Origin: CAIQQQ01 sp040399685
GTDB lineage: Bacteria; Pseudomonadota; Alphaproteobacteria; Acetobacterales; Acetobacteraceae
Assembly (NCBI GenBank): GCA_040399685.1
Contig: JBBART010000009.1
Location: forward strand, 1 to 64,000
DNA: 64,000 bases
Reading direction: 5' to 3'
In this document: positions 16,838 to 25,830 of the stretch, in pieces
How the letters are laid out: the number at the start of each line of letters is the position of its first letter
Numbering within the stretch: the first letter of the stretch is position 1
Program-made: the position numbers and the translations under genes
Notes under the pieces: model-generated
Database searches by the model: none
Seen by the model: only the letters and a program-made list of their open reading frames with translations
Told to the model about the DNA's origin: nothing

Positions 16838-17143
16838 ATGCCAAACGACCTCACGGTATCAGCGGTCAAGCCGGCGCCCCCCATCAGTCTGGAGGGCAAC
16901 GCGCCGTCCCGTGGATTCGAGGCGGCACCACCGGCCGCCGCCTCTCCATCCTATCCGAACCCGGCAATGCATATGGATCCGGCGCTCAACCTCGTGGTGA
17001 TCGAATTCCACAACGCCGCTGGCCAGATGACCGATTCAACGCCCACCCCGCGCCAGCTTGAAGCCTATCGACAGACAATGCGCTCGCCGAATGCCCCCAC
17101 GCCGGTGCCCACGCCCACGCCTCAGGCATTGCCCGACAAGTAA
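16838..17143 (+). CDS. Small hypothetical protein
   Basis: A 101-residue Pro/Ala-rich protein with low-complexity ends around a short ordered core (about residues 45-75: DPALNLVVIEFHNAAGQMTD). The core faintly resembles the strand-turn-strand of FlaG-like proteins, but this is not a firm assignment. GGAAG is placed eight bases before the ATG. Its last 22 bases overlap the 3' end of the convergent aminotransferase gene. Confidence 0.6.
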   Translation: MPNDLTVSAVKPAPPISLEGNAPSRGFEAAPPAAASPSYPNPAMHMDPALNLVVIEFHNAAGQMTDSTPTPRQLEAYRQTMRSPNAPTPVPTPTPQALPDK

Positions 17144-18306
17144 TCGATCGCCGCCTGCGCGCCGCCCGATGCATGCGGGATGCCGGCCGCGCGCAGACCC
17201 ATCTCCACGCCGCCGATGGTCGCCAGCACGTCGAGGTCCGAGAAATCGCCAAGATGGCCCATGCGGAACACCCGGTCTTTCAACTGGCCCAGGCCGTTGC
17301 CCAGGCTCATGTTGAATTTTTCAAGAATGGTGGCCCGCAGCCCGTCCGCACTATGGCCCTCCGGCACCCGCACCGCCGTCAGCACCGAGGAGTAATCGGT
17401 GGGCGCGTCGCACTGGATCTCCAGCCCCCAGGTCCGCACCGCCCGCCTTGTGGCCTCGGCGCCGCGATCGTGCCGGGCGAACACCTGGTCCAGCCCTTCG
17501 TCCAGCAGCATCTTCATCGCGGTATCCAGCGAATACAGCAGGTTGGTGGCCGGTGTTGAAGGGAAATACCCGGTTTCGTTGGCCGCCAGCATCGGCCCCC
17601 AATCCCAATAGCTGCGCGGTGTTTTCGACAGCTTGCTGGCTGCCAGCGCACGCGGACCGATGGCGTTGAACGACAGCCCGGGCGGCAACATCAGGCCCTT
17701 CTGCGAGCCGGACACCGTCACGTCCACGCCCCAGTCGTCGTGGCGGTAATCAATGCTGGCAAGGCCCGAAATCGTATCTACCATCAGCAGTGCCGGATGC
17801 TTCGCGGCATCGATGGCAGCGCGAACGGCGGCAATGTTGCTGACGCAGCCTGTGGATGTCTCGTTGTGCACCACCGCCACCGCCTTGATGCGATGGCCGG
17901 TATCGGCCGCCAACGCCGCCTCGATGGCCGCCGCATCCGCCCCGCGACGCCAGTCGGTATCGATGAATTCTGGTTTAAAACCAAACCGTTCCGCCATCTC
18001 GCGCCACAGATGCGCGAACCAGCCGGTGCGGCACATCAACACCGCATCGCCAGGCGACAGCGTGTTGACCAAGGCCGCTTCCCACGCGCCGGTACCGGAG
18101 GCCGGAAAGACGATCACCGGATTTTCGGTTTTAAAAATCCGCTTCAGATTGCCGAGCACCTGCAGGCCCAGCAGGCCGAAATCCGGCCCGCGATGGTCCA
18201 TCGTGGGGTTGTCCATGGCGCGCAGCACGCGATCTGGAACGTTGCTCGGCCCGGGAATTTGCAAAAAATGCCGCCCGGCGGTGGTGCGCGTGGTGAAATA
18301 GGCCAT
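17122..18306 (-). CDS. Serine-glyoxylate aminotransferase (class V, PLP)
   Basis: A 394-residue class V aminotransferase. It starts with GRHFLQIPGPSNVPDRV, has the PLP lysine in VSGSQKGLMLPPG (Lys203) and carries MVDTISGLASIDYR. These features match serine-glyoxylate/alanine-glyoxylate enzymes, which make hydroxypyruvate and glycine from serine and glyoxylate. GGAGGAG stands about 11 bases before the ATG at 18306. It diverges from a large FAD/Fe-S 2-hydroxyacid dehydrogenase-like gene; together they suggest a glycolate/glyoxylate or serine-linked route, by inference. Confidence 0.9.
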   Translation of the reverse strand: MAYFTTRTTAGRHFLQIPGPSNVPDRVLRAMDNPTMDHRGPDFGLLGLQVLGNLKRIFKTENPVIVFPASGTGAWEAALVNTLSPGDAVLMCRTGWFAHLWREMAERFGFKPEFIDTDWRRGADAAAIEAALAADTGHRIKAVAVVHNETSTGCVSNIAAVRAAIDAAKHPALLMVDTISGLASIDYRHDDWGVDVTVSGSQKGLMLPPGLSFNAIGPRALAASKLSKTPRSYWDWGPMLAANETGYFPSTPATNLLYSLDTAMKMLLDEGLDQVFARHDRGAEATRRAVRTWGLEIQCDAPTDYSSVLTAVRVPEGHSADGLRATILEKFNMSLGNGLGQLKDRVFRMGHLGDFSDLDVLATIGGVEMGLRAAGIPHASGGAQAAIDYLSGNA

Positions 18307-18443
18307 TGGATATGTCTCCTCCGCACCAGACTGCCGCGTTGCTCCGCGTTGCGCCAATGATTAGGGCTTGTTCGATCAACAACCATTATCAATCTGACAA
18401 TTCTGCCCGCACTGCCATATCGTGCGTACAGGAGCGCCCGTGA

Positions 18444-21272
18444 ATGAACATGCAGACCGACATCAAGAACGCAGCCTTGGCCCAGCGGCTGCGGCGAGAC
18501 ATACGCGGCAGCGTGCTGTTCAGCCCCGCCGATCGCGGGCGCTATGCCACCGATGCGTCGATCTATCAGATGATGCCGGTGGGCGTGATCGTGCCGGAAC
18601 GCATCGAAGACGTGGCCATCGCCATGAGCCTGGCGCGTGACGCCGGCGTGGCCGTGCTGGCGCGCGGCGGCGGCACCAGTCAATGCGGCCAGACCGTCAA
18701 CAACGCATTGGTTATCGATTGCAGCAAGCATCTGCGCCGCGTGATCGATATCGACCCGGTGGCGCGTCGTGCTACCGTGGAGCCGGGCATCGTGCTCGGC
18801 CATCTGAACGCCGCCTTGAAACCGCACGGCCTGTTCTTCCCGGTGGACCCCTCCACCCATAGCCGCTGCACCATCGGCGGCATGACAGCCAACAATTCCT
18901 GCGGCTCGAAATCCATCCGCTATGGGCTGATGGCTGACAACGTGGCCGCCATCTCCACCATTCTGGCCGATGGCAGCACGCATCGCTTCGGCCAGGACAC
19001 ACGCGAACCCGCCGAACTGATCGCCCGGCTGCGCGCCCTGGGCGACCAGGAGGCCGCCGAAATCGCCCTGCGCTTCCCCAAACAGCTGCGCCGCGTCGGC
19101 GGCTACAACCTCGAGGCCCTCACCGGCACCAACCTCGCCCGCCTGCTCGTCGGCTCAGAAGGCACGCTGGCATTTTCGTCGTCCATCGAGCTGATTTTAC
19201 ACCCGATCAAGCCCCGCAAGATGCTGGGCATCTGCCAGTTCGGAAGCTTCCGCGCCGCCATGGCCGCCTCCCAGCATCTGGTGCGGCTGGACCCGGAGGC
19301 GGTGGAACTGGTGGACCGCACCATGATCGACCTCGGGCGCCAGATCCCGATCTTCCGCGCCACCATCGACCGTATGGTCAAGGGCGAACCGGACAGCCTG
19401 CTGATCGTGGAATTCCACGGCCATGAGGACGCGCCACTGCTGCGCCAACTCGACCAGCTCGACGAGATGATGGCCGATCTCGGCTACCCCGGCTGCGTCG
19501 TCCGCGCCACCGACCCGGCGTTCCAGGCGCAGATCGCCGAAGTGCGCGAAGCCGGGCTTAACATCATGATGTCGATGAAAGGCGACGGCAAACCCGTCTC
19601 GTTCATCGAGGATTGTGCCGTGCCGCTGGAGGATCTGGCGGAATACACCGAACGACTGAACGACGTGTTCGAACGCCACAACACCAAGGGCACCTGGTAT
19701 GCCCACGCCTCGGTCGGCTGCCTTCATGTCCGCCCGGTGCTGAACATGAAGGATGGTGCCGACGTCGCCAAAATGCGCGCCGTGGCGGAGGAATGTTTCG
19801 CCCTGGTGCGCGACTACAAAGGCAGCCATTCCGGCGAGCACGGCGACGGCATCGTGCGCAGCGAATTCCACGAGAGCATGTTCGGCCCGCAGATTGTACG
19901 GGCGTTCGAGGCGGTGAAGGACGCATTCGACCCGACAGGCATGCTCAACCCCAACCGCATCACCCGTCCGCCGCAGATGGATGACCGCAGCCTGTTCCGC
20001 TACCAGCCGGGCTATCAGGCCCTGCCCGCCGCGCCGGTGTTGGACTGGTCGGCCCACCCCAACGGCATGCTGGGCGCGGTGGAGATGTGCAACAACAACG
20101 GCACCTGCCGCAGCTTCGACGCGGGCGTGATGTGCCCCAGCTACCGCGTCACGCGCGACGAGGCGCATCTGACGCGCGGCCGCGCCAACACGCTGCGACT
20201 GGCGATGTCCGGCCAGATCGGCACCCAAGGCCTGGCCGACCCGGTGTTGGCCGAGAGCATGAAACTCTGCGTGTCCTGCAAGGCCTGCCGGCGGGAATGC
20301 CCGACGGGCGTGGACATGGCGCGCATGAAGATCGAAGTGCTGGCAGCCGGCGCCGCAGCACGGGGTGTTTCCTGGCGGGATCGGCTGGTGGCGGGCTTGC
20401 CGCTTTACGCGCCGTTCGCGTCGCGGGTGCCGGCTCTGGCCAATCTGCGCAACCGCTCCGGCCTGCTGCGGCGCATGGGCGAGCGAATCGGGTTTTCTGC
20501 GGATCGGCCCTTGCCGGAATTCCGCTCTGATCGGTTTGTCGACAGCGAGGCCGATGCACCGCCAGCAACGCGGGACGTGTTTCTGTTCGCCGACACGTTC
20601 AACCGCTATTTCGAGCCGGAAAACCTCCGCGCCGCCATCCGCGTGCTGCGTGCGGCCGGGTTGCGGGCGGTGATGCCGAAATCGACCGCACGGCCGATCT
20701 GCTGCGGCCGCACCTTCCTGGCCGCCGGCGACATCGGCCGCGCCGAGGCGGAGATGCGCCGGCTGCGCACCGCGTTGGCCGGCGATATTCCGGTGATCGG
20801 CCTAGAGCCGTCCTGCCTGTTCACGCTGCGCGACGAACTCGAATCGCTGCTGCCGGGCGCCGAGTCGCGGGATCTCGCGTCCCGCGCCATGTTGCTCGGT
20901 GAGTTCCTCGCCCAGGAGAAACCAGCCATGGCGCTCAAGCCGCTCAACACGACCGCCCATGTGCATGGCCATTGCCACCAGAAAAGCTTCGGCGCCTTCA
21001 CCCCGTCGCTCGATGCGCTGAAGCAGATCCCGGGACTGATGGTAAAACCCATCAATTCAGGCTGCTGCGGCATGGCAGGCAGCTTCGGCTATCAAAGCGA
21101 GACACAGGACGTCTCACGCGCCATGGCCGAAGCGGGCCTGCTGCCAGCCATCCGCACCGCAGCCGCCGACGATGTCATCGTGGCCGACGGCACCAGCTGC
21201 CGCCACCAGATCCGCGACCTGGGGGGGCGTCAGGCCATCCATTCCGTGCATCTGCTGGATCGCGCGCTGTGA
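18444..21272 (+). CDS. FAD-linked and Fe-S-binding oxidoreductase (YdiJ / D-2-hydroxyacid dehydrogenase type)
   Basis: A 942-residue fusion. The N-terminal half is a PCMH/GlcD-type FAD domain: VLARGGGTSQCGQTVNN, TIGGMTANNSCGS, then SHSGEHGDGIVRSEF in the FAD-linked oxidase C-terminal region. The second half carries a ferredoxin-like cluster site (CVSCKACRRECPTG) and two CCG-type motifs (PICCGRTF and NSGCCGMAGSFG). The architecture matches E. coli YdiJ, a D-2-hydroxyglutarate dehydrogenase, and is also close to glycolate oxidase GlcD-GlcF. AGGAG is nine bases before the ATG. Its divergent partner is a serine-glyoxylate aminotransferase. The stop overlaps the broken DUF924 start (GTGA). Confidence 0.9.
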   Translation: MNMQTDIKNAALAQRLRRDIRGSVLFSPADRGRYATDASIYQMMPVGVIVPERIEDVAIAMSLARDAGVAVLARGGGTSQCGQTVNNALVIDCSKHLRRVIDIDPVARRATVEPGIVLGHLNAALKPHGLFFPVDPSTHSRCTIGGMTANNSCGSKSIRYGLMADNVAAISTILADGSTHRFGQDTREPAELIARLRALGDQEAAEIALRFPKQLRRVGGYNLEALTGTNLARLLVGSEGTLAFSSSIELILHPIKPRKMLGICQFGSFRAAMAASQHLVRLDPEAVELVDRTMIDLGRQIPIFRATIDRMVKGEPDSLLIVEFHGHEDAPLLRQLDQLDEMMADLGYPGCVVRATDPAFQAQIAEVREAGLNIMMSMKGDGKPVSFIEDCAVPLEDLAEYTERLNDVFERHNTKGTWYAHASVGCLHVRPVLNMKDGADVAKMRAVAEECFALVRDYKGSHSGEHGDGIVRSEFHESMFGPQIVRAFEAVKDAFDPTGMLNPNRITRPPQMDDRSLFRYQPGYQALPAAPVLDWSAHPNGMLGAVEMCNNNGTCRSFDAGVMCPSYRVTRDEAHLTRGRANTLRLAMSGQIGTQGLADPVLAESMKLCVSCKACRRECPTGVDMARMKIEVLAAGAAARGVSWRDRLVAGLPLYAPFASRVPALANLRNRSGLLRRMGERIGFSADRPLPEFRSDRFVDSEADAPPATRDVFLFADTFNRYFEPENLRAAIRVLRAAGLRAVMPKSTARPICCGRTFLAAGDIGRAEAEMRRLRTALAGDIPVIGLEPSCLFTLRDELESLLPGAESRDLASRAMLLGEFLAQEKPAMALKPLNTTAHVHGHCHQKSFGAFTPSLDALKQIPGLMVKPINSGCCGMAGSFGYQSETQDVSRAMAEAGLLPAIRTAAADDVIVADGTSCRHQIRDLGGRQAIHSVHLLDRAL

Positions 21273-21832
21273 CCGCCCGCGACGTTCTGGATTTCTGGTT
21301 CGGCGACGACCCGAACGAATGGCAGGTCACACGCTGGTTCCGCGGCACAACGCAGATGGACGCGGAGATCGCGTCCCGCTTCAAATCAACGCTGGATCTG
21401 GCAGAGGGCGGATTGCTGGACAGTTGGGCCAGCACGGCCGAGGGCGCGCTGGCCCTGGTGATCGTGCTCGACCAGTTTCCGCGCAACATCTATCGCGCCA
21501 CCCCCCGGGCCTTTGCGAGCGATCCACAGGCGCGACAGATGGCGGACACAGCGATCGGCCATTTCCACGACCGCGAGTTGACGCCGGTGCAACGGGTGTT
21601 TCTCTATCTGCCGTTCGAACATTCCTAAAGCATGGACGACCAGGACCGGTCAGCCCGGCTCTTTGGCGATCTGGCATCCATTCCGGAGTTGGGCGACTGC
21701 ATTGCCTATGCCTATGCACATCGCAGCGTCATCGCCCAGTTCGGCCGGTTTCCGCATCGCAACGCCATCCTCGGCCGCGCCAGCACCCCGGCGGAGTTGG
21801 CGTATCTGGCAACCCCCGGCAGCGGTTTTTAG
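21269..21832 (+). pseudogene. DUF924 family gene interrupted by an in-frame TAA
   Basis: The frame starts with GTG at 21269, overlapping the upstream stop. It encodes a DUF924 protein: VLDFWFGDDPNEWQ, LVIVLDQFPRNIYR and VFLYLPFEHS. A TAA at 21626-21628 (codon 120) then interrupts it. Exactly the same frame continues with SMDDQDRSARLF and ends at 21832 with a normal family C-terminus (RFPHRNAILGRASTPAE). The family has EHSEDL.DQERS at this point, so a GAA glutamate codon most likely became TAA. It could be a real nonsense mutation or a base-call error; with the stop repaired the protein would be 187 residues. Confidence 0.9.
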
Positions 21833-21835
21833 GCT

Positions 21836-22495
21836 TCAGCCCGGAACCGCGCCAATTTCGATCTCGAACAGCACCATGAATTCGGCGATACGGCGGGTGC
21901 GTTCGGCAGCCATCGCCGCGCCGGATTCGGTTTTGAAACCGCCCTGCAACCGCAACAGCTTGGCGCGGAAATGATCGAGCGCAAAGGCGGCGTCGTCCAG
22001 TTTGCGATGCTCGGCGCGTGGATCGATCACGTCATACAAGGCCGAGCCCATCCGCCCGGCAGTGTAGAAGCATCGCGCCACACCGATGGCGCCGATGGAA
22101 TCCAGGCGATCCGCGTCCTGCACAATCCGCGCCTCCAGCGTCTCGGGCGCGATGTCCGCGGAAAAGCTGTGCGCGAGAATGGCGTGGCGCACGGCTTCAA
22201 TCCGCGCAGGCGGCCAGGCCCACTCCGTCAGCAGCAGCGCTGCCCTATCCGCTGCCAGCCTTGATGCCTGCGACCGCAGCGGCGAATTCTTTTCAACCGA
22301 CACGCAATCATGCAGCAGCACGCTGGCCGCGATCACTTCGCCGTCGCCGCCCTCCAACGCCACGATGGCGAAGGCGTTGGTCCAGACCCGCAGCAGATGG
22401 GCCATGTCATGCGCGCCATCATCACCGATGCCAGCTTGTGGCAACAGATGCTCGGCCATTGTCGCAAACGGCTTGAACTTGTTCCAGATTGTCAT
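21836..22495 (-). CDS. HD domain phosphohydrolase
   Basis: A 219-residue HD-superfamily hydrolase. Metal-binding residues lie in HDMAHLLRVW, LLHDC and QDADRLDSIG, in the order H...HD...D. The pattern and length resemble the YedJ-like HD proteins that hydrolyse nucleotides or other phosphate esters. GGGAG lies upstream of the ATG at 22495. It ends four bases from the convergent DUF924 remnant. Confidence 0.88.
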   Translation of the reverse strand: MTIWNKFKPFATMAEHLLPQAGIGDDGAHDMAHLLRVWTNAFAIVALEGGDGEVIAASVLLHDCVSVEKNSPLRSQASRLAADRAALLLTEWAWPPARIEAVRHAILAHSFSADIAPETLEARIVQDADRLDSIGAIGVARCFYTAGRMGSALYDVIDPRAEHRKLDDAAFALDHFRAKLLRLQGGFKTESGAAMAAERTRRIAEFMVLFEIEIGAVPG

Positions 22496-22558
22496 GCGGC
22501 TCTCCCGAAGTGGGGAGGAATTAGCACACCGCATCTCAACGCCGAAACACGGATCAAA

Positions 22559-23341
22559 TCATGACAGCGGCGGTATTCCGTCACGGGTGGAAGGCCCACC
22601 AAAACACGTGACGCTCTCCGTCACCAGCGCCCAGGCGGCGTCGCTGGCGCCATCGCCCAAGCGGTCCCATTGATCGAGCATGGCCACCCATGGTGCGCTG
22701 ACCCGCGCAAGTCCGTCCCGGTGCGATCGAATCGACCACACCATGCGCGCCGGGTCGCATAAAATGGAGACGATATCCGCGGTTTGCGCGTCCATGGCGT
22801 CGAACCGCAGGCGGATCGCGATCACAGCCTTGCACGCCAGCAGACCAGCCTCGCGCGACGCCGCATTCAGGTGTGGACGGGGCTCAGACCCATAGAACGG
22901 AACGGCAAGGCGTCGGATCAGGTGCTGCAGGCGGCCCAAAATGCGTTCCCGCTGGTGCTCAAGGCAGGCAAGTTCCGCCGCCATCTGGTCAAGTGTCGCT
23001 AACACGTCGCGGCCCGTGCCGAGCCCAAGCAGGCATGCTGCGTGGATGGCGGCATCCTGCACCTCGCGGCGAAACGCCGGATCCGACACCAATCGCTGAA
23101 TGGCGGTCTCATCGTTGACTTCAACGGAGCCTTCGTTGGACCAATTGAGCAGCCGCACGCGCAAACGCGAGGCCGCTCGCCAAACATGATGCGGCGCCGG
23201 GTTCCATGCGCTGTCCGGCACTGGAAATTCCGTCACCGTCGGCACACGACCGAGGCGTGACGGCAGAAAACCTGTCGCACCGAAGGCGGCCGGGCTGGGC
23301 GCGAGCCCGACAGATTTCAAAACCACATCGCCGGCCTGCAT
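22559..23341 (-). CDS. Hypothetical protein
   Basis: A 260-residue protein with no family I recognise. It is helical, Arg/Ala-rich and without signal peptide or membrane segments. A central region (GTGRDVLATLDQMAAELACL, then HQRERILGRL) looks able to form a coiled coil or helical bundle. The ATG at 23341 is preferred because AAGGA precedes it by about ten bases; a GTG at 23359 is the alternative. It diverges from the EAL-domain gene with an AT-rich spacer between them. Confidence 0.65.
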   Translation of the reverse strand: MQAGDVVLKSVGLAPSPAAFGATGFLPSRLGRVPTVTEFPVPDSAWNPAPHHVWRAASRLRVRLLNWSNEGSVEVNDETAIQRLVSDPAFRREVQDAAIHAACLLGLGTGRDVLATLDQMAAELACLEHQRERILGRLQHLIRRLAVPFYGSEPRPHLNAASREAGLLACKAVIAIRLRFDAMDAQTADIVSILCDPARMVWSIRSHRDGLARVSAPWVAMLDQWDRLGDGASDAAWALVTESVTCFGGPSTRDGIPPLS

Positions 23342-23444
23342 GGAGCGGGTGTCCTTCACTCTCTACCAGCATTACGCGCGCGAAAGGTTAAGAGCGGGTA
23401 AACCCAAGCACCCCCAAAATTAGAGCCGGTTTTGAGCAAAAATC

Positions 23445-23465
23445 TAAAATATTCGACGTATTTTA
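23445..23465. promoter_or_regulatory. AT-rich inverted repeat in the divergent spacer upstream of the EAL gene
   Basis: TAAAATA (23445-23451) and TATTTTA (23459-23465) form a 7-bp inverted repeat with a seven-base centre. It sits in the AT-rich spacer about 60 bases before the EAL start and about 100 bases before the divergent hypothetical gene. This is a candidate operator; no regulator is identified. Confidence 0.4.
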
Positions 23466-23525
23466 GCATAGCGTTTACCATTTGGCGCGATTTTGGATCA
23501 CCGTCACAACAGGTGAGACGATCTC

Positions 23526-24407
23526 ATGGCTCATTCTTCCGGCACCACCGATTTCTCCAGGTCCAGCGCGGCGCATATCGCCACGCCGCTGCGCTCTGGA
23601 TGTTTCCGCCTCACCCCCGACCAACGGGCGGTAGCGACCAATCGCAGGCGGCTTCAGCGCGACTTTGATGCGGCCGTCGAAGCGGACTGCTTCGTCATGC
23701 ATTTCCAGCCGCGCTGGTCGCTGGCGAGCGGGGCCGTGCTGGGAGCGGAAGCGTTGATCCTGTGGCCGCATCGCAAGTTCGGCCTGATCGGCGCCGCCGA
23801 TTTCCTGCCGCTGGCCGAGCAGGCCGGCACCATCGTGCGGATCGGCGGCTGGATGCTGCAACAATCCTGCCGCGAGGCCACCGCCGAGATCGACCCCTGG
23901 CCGCAAAGCTGGACCGTGTCGGTGAAGATCTCGGCACGCCAGATGGACGACGGCACATTGCTGCAACAGGTGGCGCAGGCGCTGGACCAGACCGGACTTC
24001 CGCCCGAGCGGCTGGAGATCGAGATGGCCGAATCGATGCTGGCCGATATCAGCATCGACACGTTGCTCACCCTGTCCGCCCTGCGCGACCTGGGCGTGGG
24101 CCTGGCGCTCGATGATTTCGGCACAGGCTTCGCCAGCCTGACCATGCTCAAGCGCCTGCCGCTGACCGCGATGAAGCTCGACAAATCCCTGGTGCGGGAG
24201 CTTCCGCATGACCGCGAGGATGCGGCGATCGTGCGCGCCATCATCGGCGCCGGCCATGCGCTGGGGTTGGACATCATCGCTGACGGCATCGAGACCGAGG
24301 CCCAGCGCGCCTTCCTCTCCGCTTCCGGCTGCGATGCCGGCCAAGGAGCGCTGTTCAGCACCAAGCTGCCGCCAGACAAGCTGCGGGCCTGGATCACCAA
24401 CACGTAA
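23526..24407 (+). CDS. EAL-domain protein with degenerate active site
   Basis: A 293-residue stand-alone EAL domain with a short N-terminal extension. The EAL triplet (Glu75) is present in GAEALILW, and DDFGTG (Asp196/Asp197), Lys217 and the terminal GQG are intact. Three key positions differ from active c-di-GMP phosphodiesterases: the Arg after EAL is Leu (EALIL), the Asn of the V.VN.S motif is Lys134 (VSVKIS), and the Glu of AEG.ET is Asp253 (ADGIET). The protein may bind c-di-GMP without cleaving it, or be a weak enzyme. It may act with the PilZ chemoreceptor, though they are 21 kb apart. Confidence 0.88.
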   Translation: MAHSSGTTDFSRSSAAHIATPLRSGCFRLTPDQRAVATNRRRLQRDFDAAVEADCFVMHFQPRWSLASGAVLGAEALILWPHRKFGLIGAADFLPLAEQAGTIVRIGGWMLQQSCREATAEIDPWPQSWTVSVKISARQMDDGTLLQQVAQALDQTGLPPERLEIEMAESMLADISIDTLLTLSALRDLGVGLALDDFGTGFASLTMLKRLPLTAMKLDKSLVRELPHDREDAAIVRAIIGAGHALGLDIIADGIETEAQRAFLSASGCDAGQGALFSTKLPPDKLRAWITNT

Positions 24408-24454
24408 GCCGGTTCCTCCTTGCTCCCAAAGCCGGCTTGCGCCAGCGTCCGGCC

Positions 24455-25465
24455 ATGGACCATTCACAGAATCGATCGGCAGGCATCGCGGTTGTCGGTG
24501 CCGGTATTGCAGGCCTTGCCTGCGCCACACGCCTCGCCGAGGCCGGCGCACGGGTCACGTTGTTCGACAAAGGCCGCAGGCCCGGCGGCCGCGTGGCCAC
24601 ACGGCGTTCGGGCGGCGCGTTGTTCGATCACGGCGCCCAGTTCATCACCGCGCGCAATCCGGGTTTTGCGGCCCTGGTCGAAAGCCTGCACGCGGCGAAC
24701 ATCCTGGCGCCATGGCCGGCAGCGCAACGTAAAGGCGACATTGCATGGGCCGGATTGACCGGCATGTCCGCCCTCGCCCGCGCCATGGCCGACCGGTTGC
24801 AAAGCCTGGGCGGCGTGATTCACACCGAACGCCATGTAGCCTGGCTGCATGACGGGCGCGTGCTGCGCCATCTGCCGGCCGCCGAGGCCCGCCCCGGCAG
24901 CACCCAAAGCGAGGGCGGCGAGACATCCGAGCCGTTCGACGCCATTCTGTTTGCCCTGCCGGCGCCCCAGGTGGCGCCGATTCTGGCCACCGCCGGCCAT
25001 GCCTTTGCCGACGGCCTGTCCGACGTCGTCATCGCCCCCTGTTGGGCGGTGATGTCGGATTTCGCGCAGCCGATCTCTGCCCCGGACGTCCTCCGCCCCA
25101 CCGAGGGACCCTTGCGCTGGATTGCCCGCGACAGCAGCAGGCCCGGCCATGCAGCCCTTCCCGACACCTGGGTTCTGCACGCCAGCCCCGCCTGGTCTCG
25201 TGCGCATCTGGAAGATGATGCGACCAGCGTGACCAACACGCTGATGACGACGTTTCGCACGGCCACCGGCGCAGACCATGCCCCCGCACACGTATCCGCC
25301 CATCGCTGGCGCTATGCCCTGGTTGAAAAGCCCCTCGGAACCCCGTTCTTGTGGGACAAATCGTCCCGGATTGGCCTTTGCGGCGATTGGTGTCTGGGTC
25401 CACGGGTAGAGGCGGCCTATGACAGCGGGATTGCACTGGCCTTAGCCGCATTGGACATCACATGA
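24455..25465 (+). CDS. NAD(P)/FAD-dependent amine-oxidase-like flavoprotein (renalase-like)
   Basis: A 336-residue flavoprotein. The dinucleotide-binding start IAVVGAGIAGLACATRLAEA is followed by LFDKGRRPGGRVATRR and FDHGAQFITAR. The C-terminal FAD contact is LCGDWCLGPRVEAAYDSG. The arrangement matches the small bacterial renalase-like oxidoreductases, which oxidise aberrant dihydro-NAD(P) or unknown substrates. The ATG at 24455 is taken; an upstream in-frame TTG at 24437 is less likely. Its stop overlaps the DUF3253 start by four bases. Confidence 0.88.
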   Translation: MDHSQNRSAGIAVVGAGIAGLACATRLAEAGARVTLFDKGRRPGGRVATRRSGGALFDHGAQFITARNPGFAALVESLHAANILAPWPAAQRKGDIAWAGLTGMSALARAMADRLQSLGGVIHTERHVAWLHDGRVLRHLPAAEARPGSTQSEGGETSEPFDAILFALPAPQVAPILATAGHAFADGLSDVVIAPCWAVMSDFAQPISAPDVLRPTEGPLRWIARDSSRPGHAALPDTWVLHASPAWSRAHLEDDATSVTNTLMTTFRTATGADHAPAHVSAHRWRYALVEKPLGTPFLWDKSSRIGLCGDWCLGPRVEAAYDSGIALALAALDIT

Positions 25466-25827
25466 CCCAGACCGATCACGACGACGCCCCCGAGGCAACC
25501 GCCCCTGCCCAGCCGCGCACGCCGCGCGTTCGCGTGCCGCAGAACGTGCCCGTGGGCGAGAAGGCCATCGAGGCCGCCATTCTCAGCCATGTTCTGGTCT
25601 GCGGCCCGGAAGGCTCCATCTGCCCGAGCGATGTGGCGATGGCGATGGGTGCTGACTGGCGCACCCGCCTCACCGCCGTGCGCCGCGCCGCCATTCGCCT
25701 GGCTGTGGCCGGCCAGATCGATATCCTGCGCAAGGGCAAGCCAGTGGATCCAATTGATGTGAAGGGCGTTATCCGTTTGCGCATCCGGCCCTCATCGGAT
25801 GCAACTGTTGCCGGCGAGCCCATCTGA
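25462..25827 (+). CDS. DUF3253 protein
   Basis: A 121-residue protein with a disordered N-terminus and a winged-helix-like DUF3253 core: CPSDVAMAMGADWR, AVRRAAIRLAVAGQIDILRK and a KGVIRLRI end. The family is small, of unknown function, and often sits beside photolyase or flavoprotein genes. Here it overlaps the renalase-like gene by four bases (ATGA) and lies three bases before the ABC transporter start, so it belongs to the same operon. Confidence 0.88.
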   Translation: MTQTDHDDAPEATAPAQPRTPRVRVPQNVPVGEKAIEAAILSHVLVCGPEGSICPSDVAMAMGADWRTRLTAVRRAAIRLAVAGQIDILRKGKPVDPIDVKGVIRLRIRPSSDATVAGEPI

Positions 25828-25830
25828 TCG

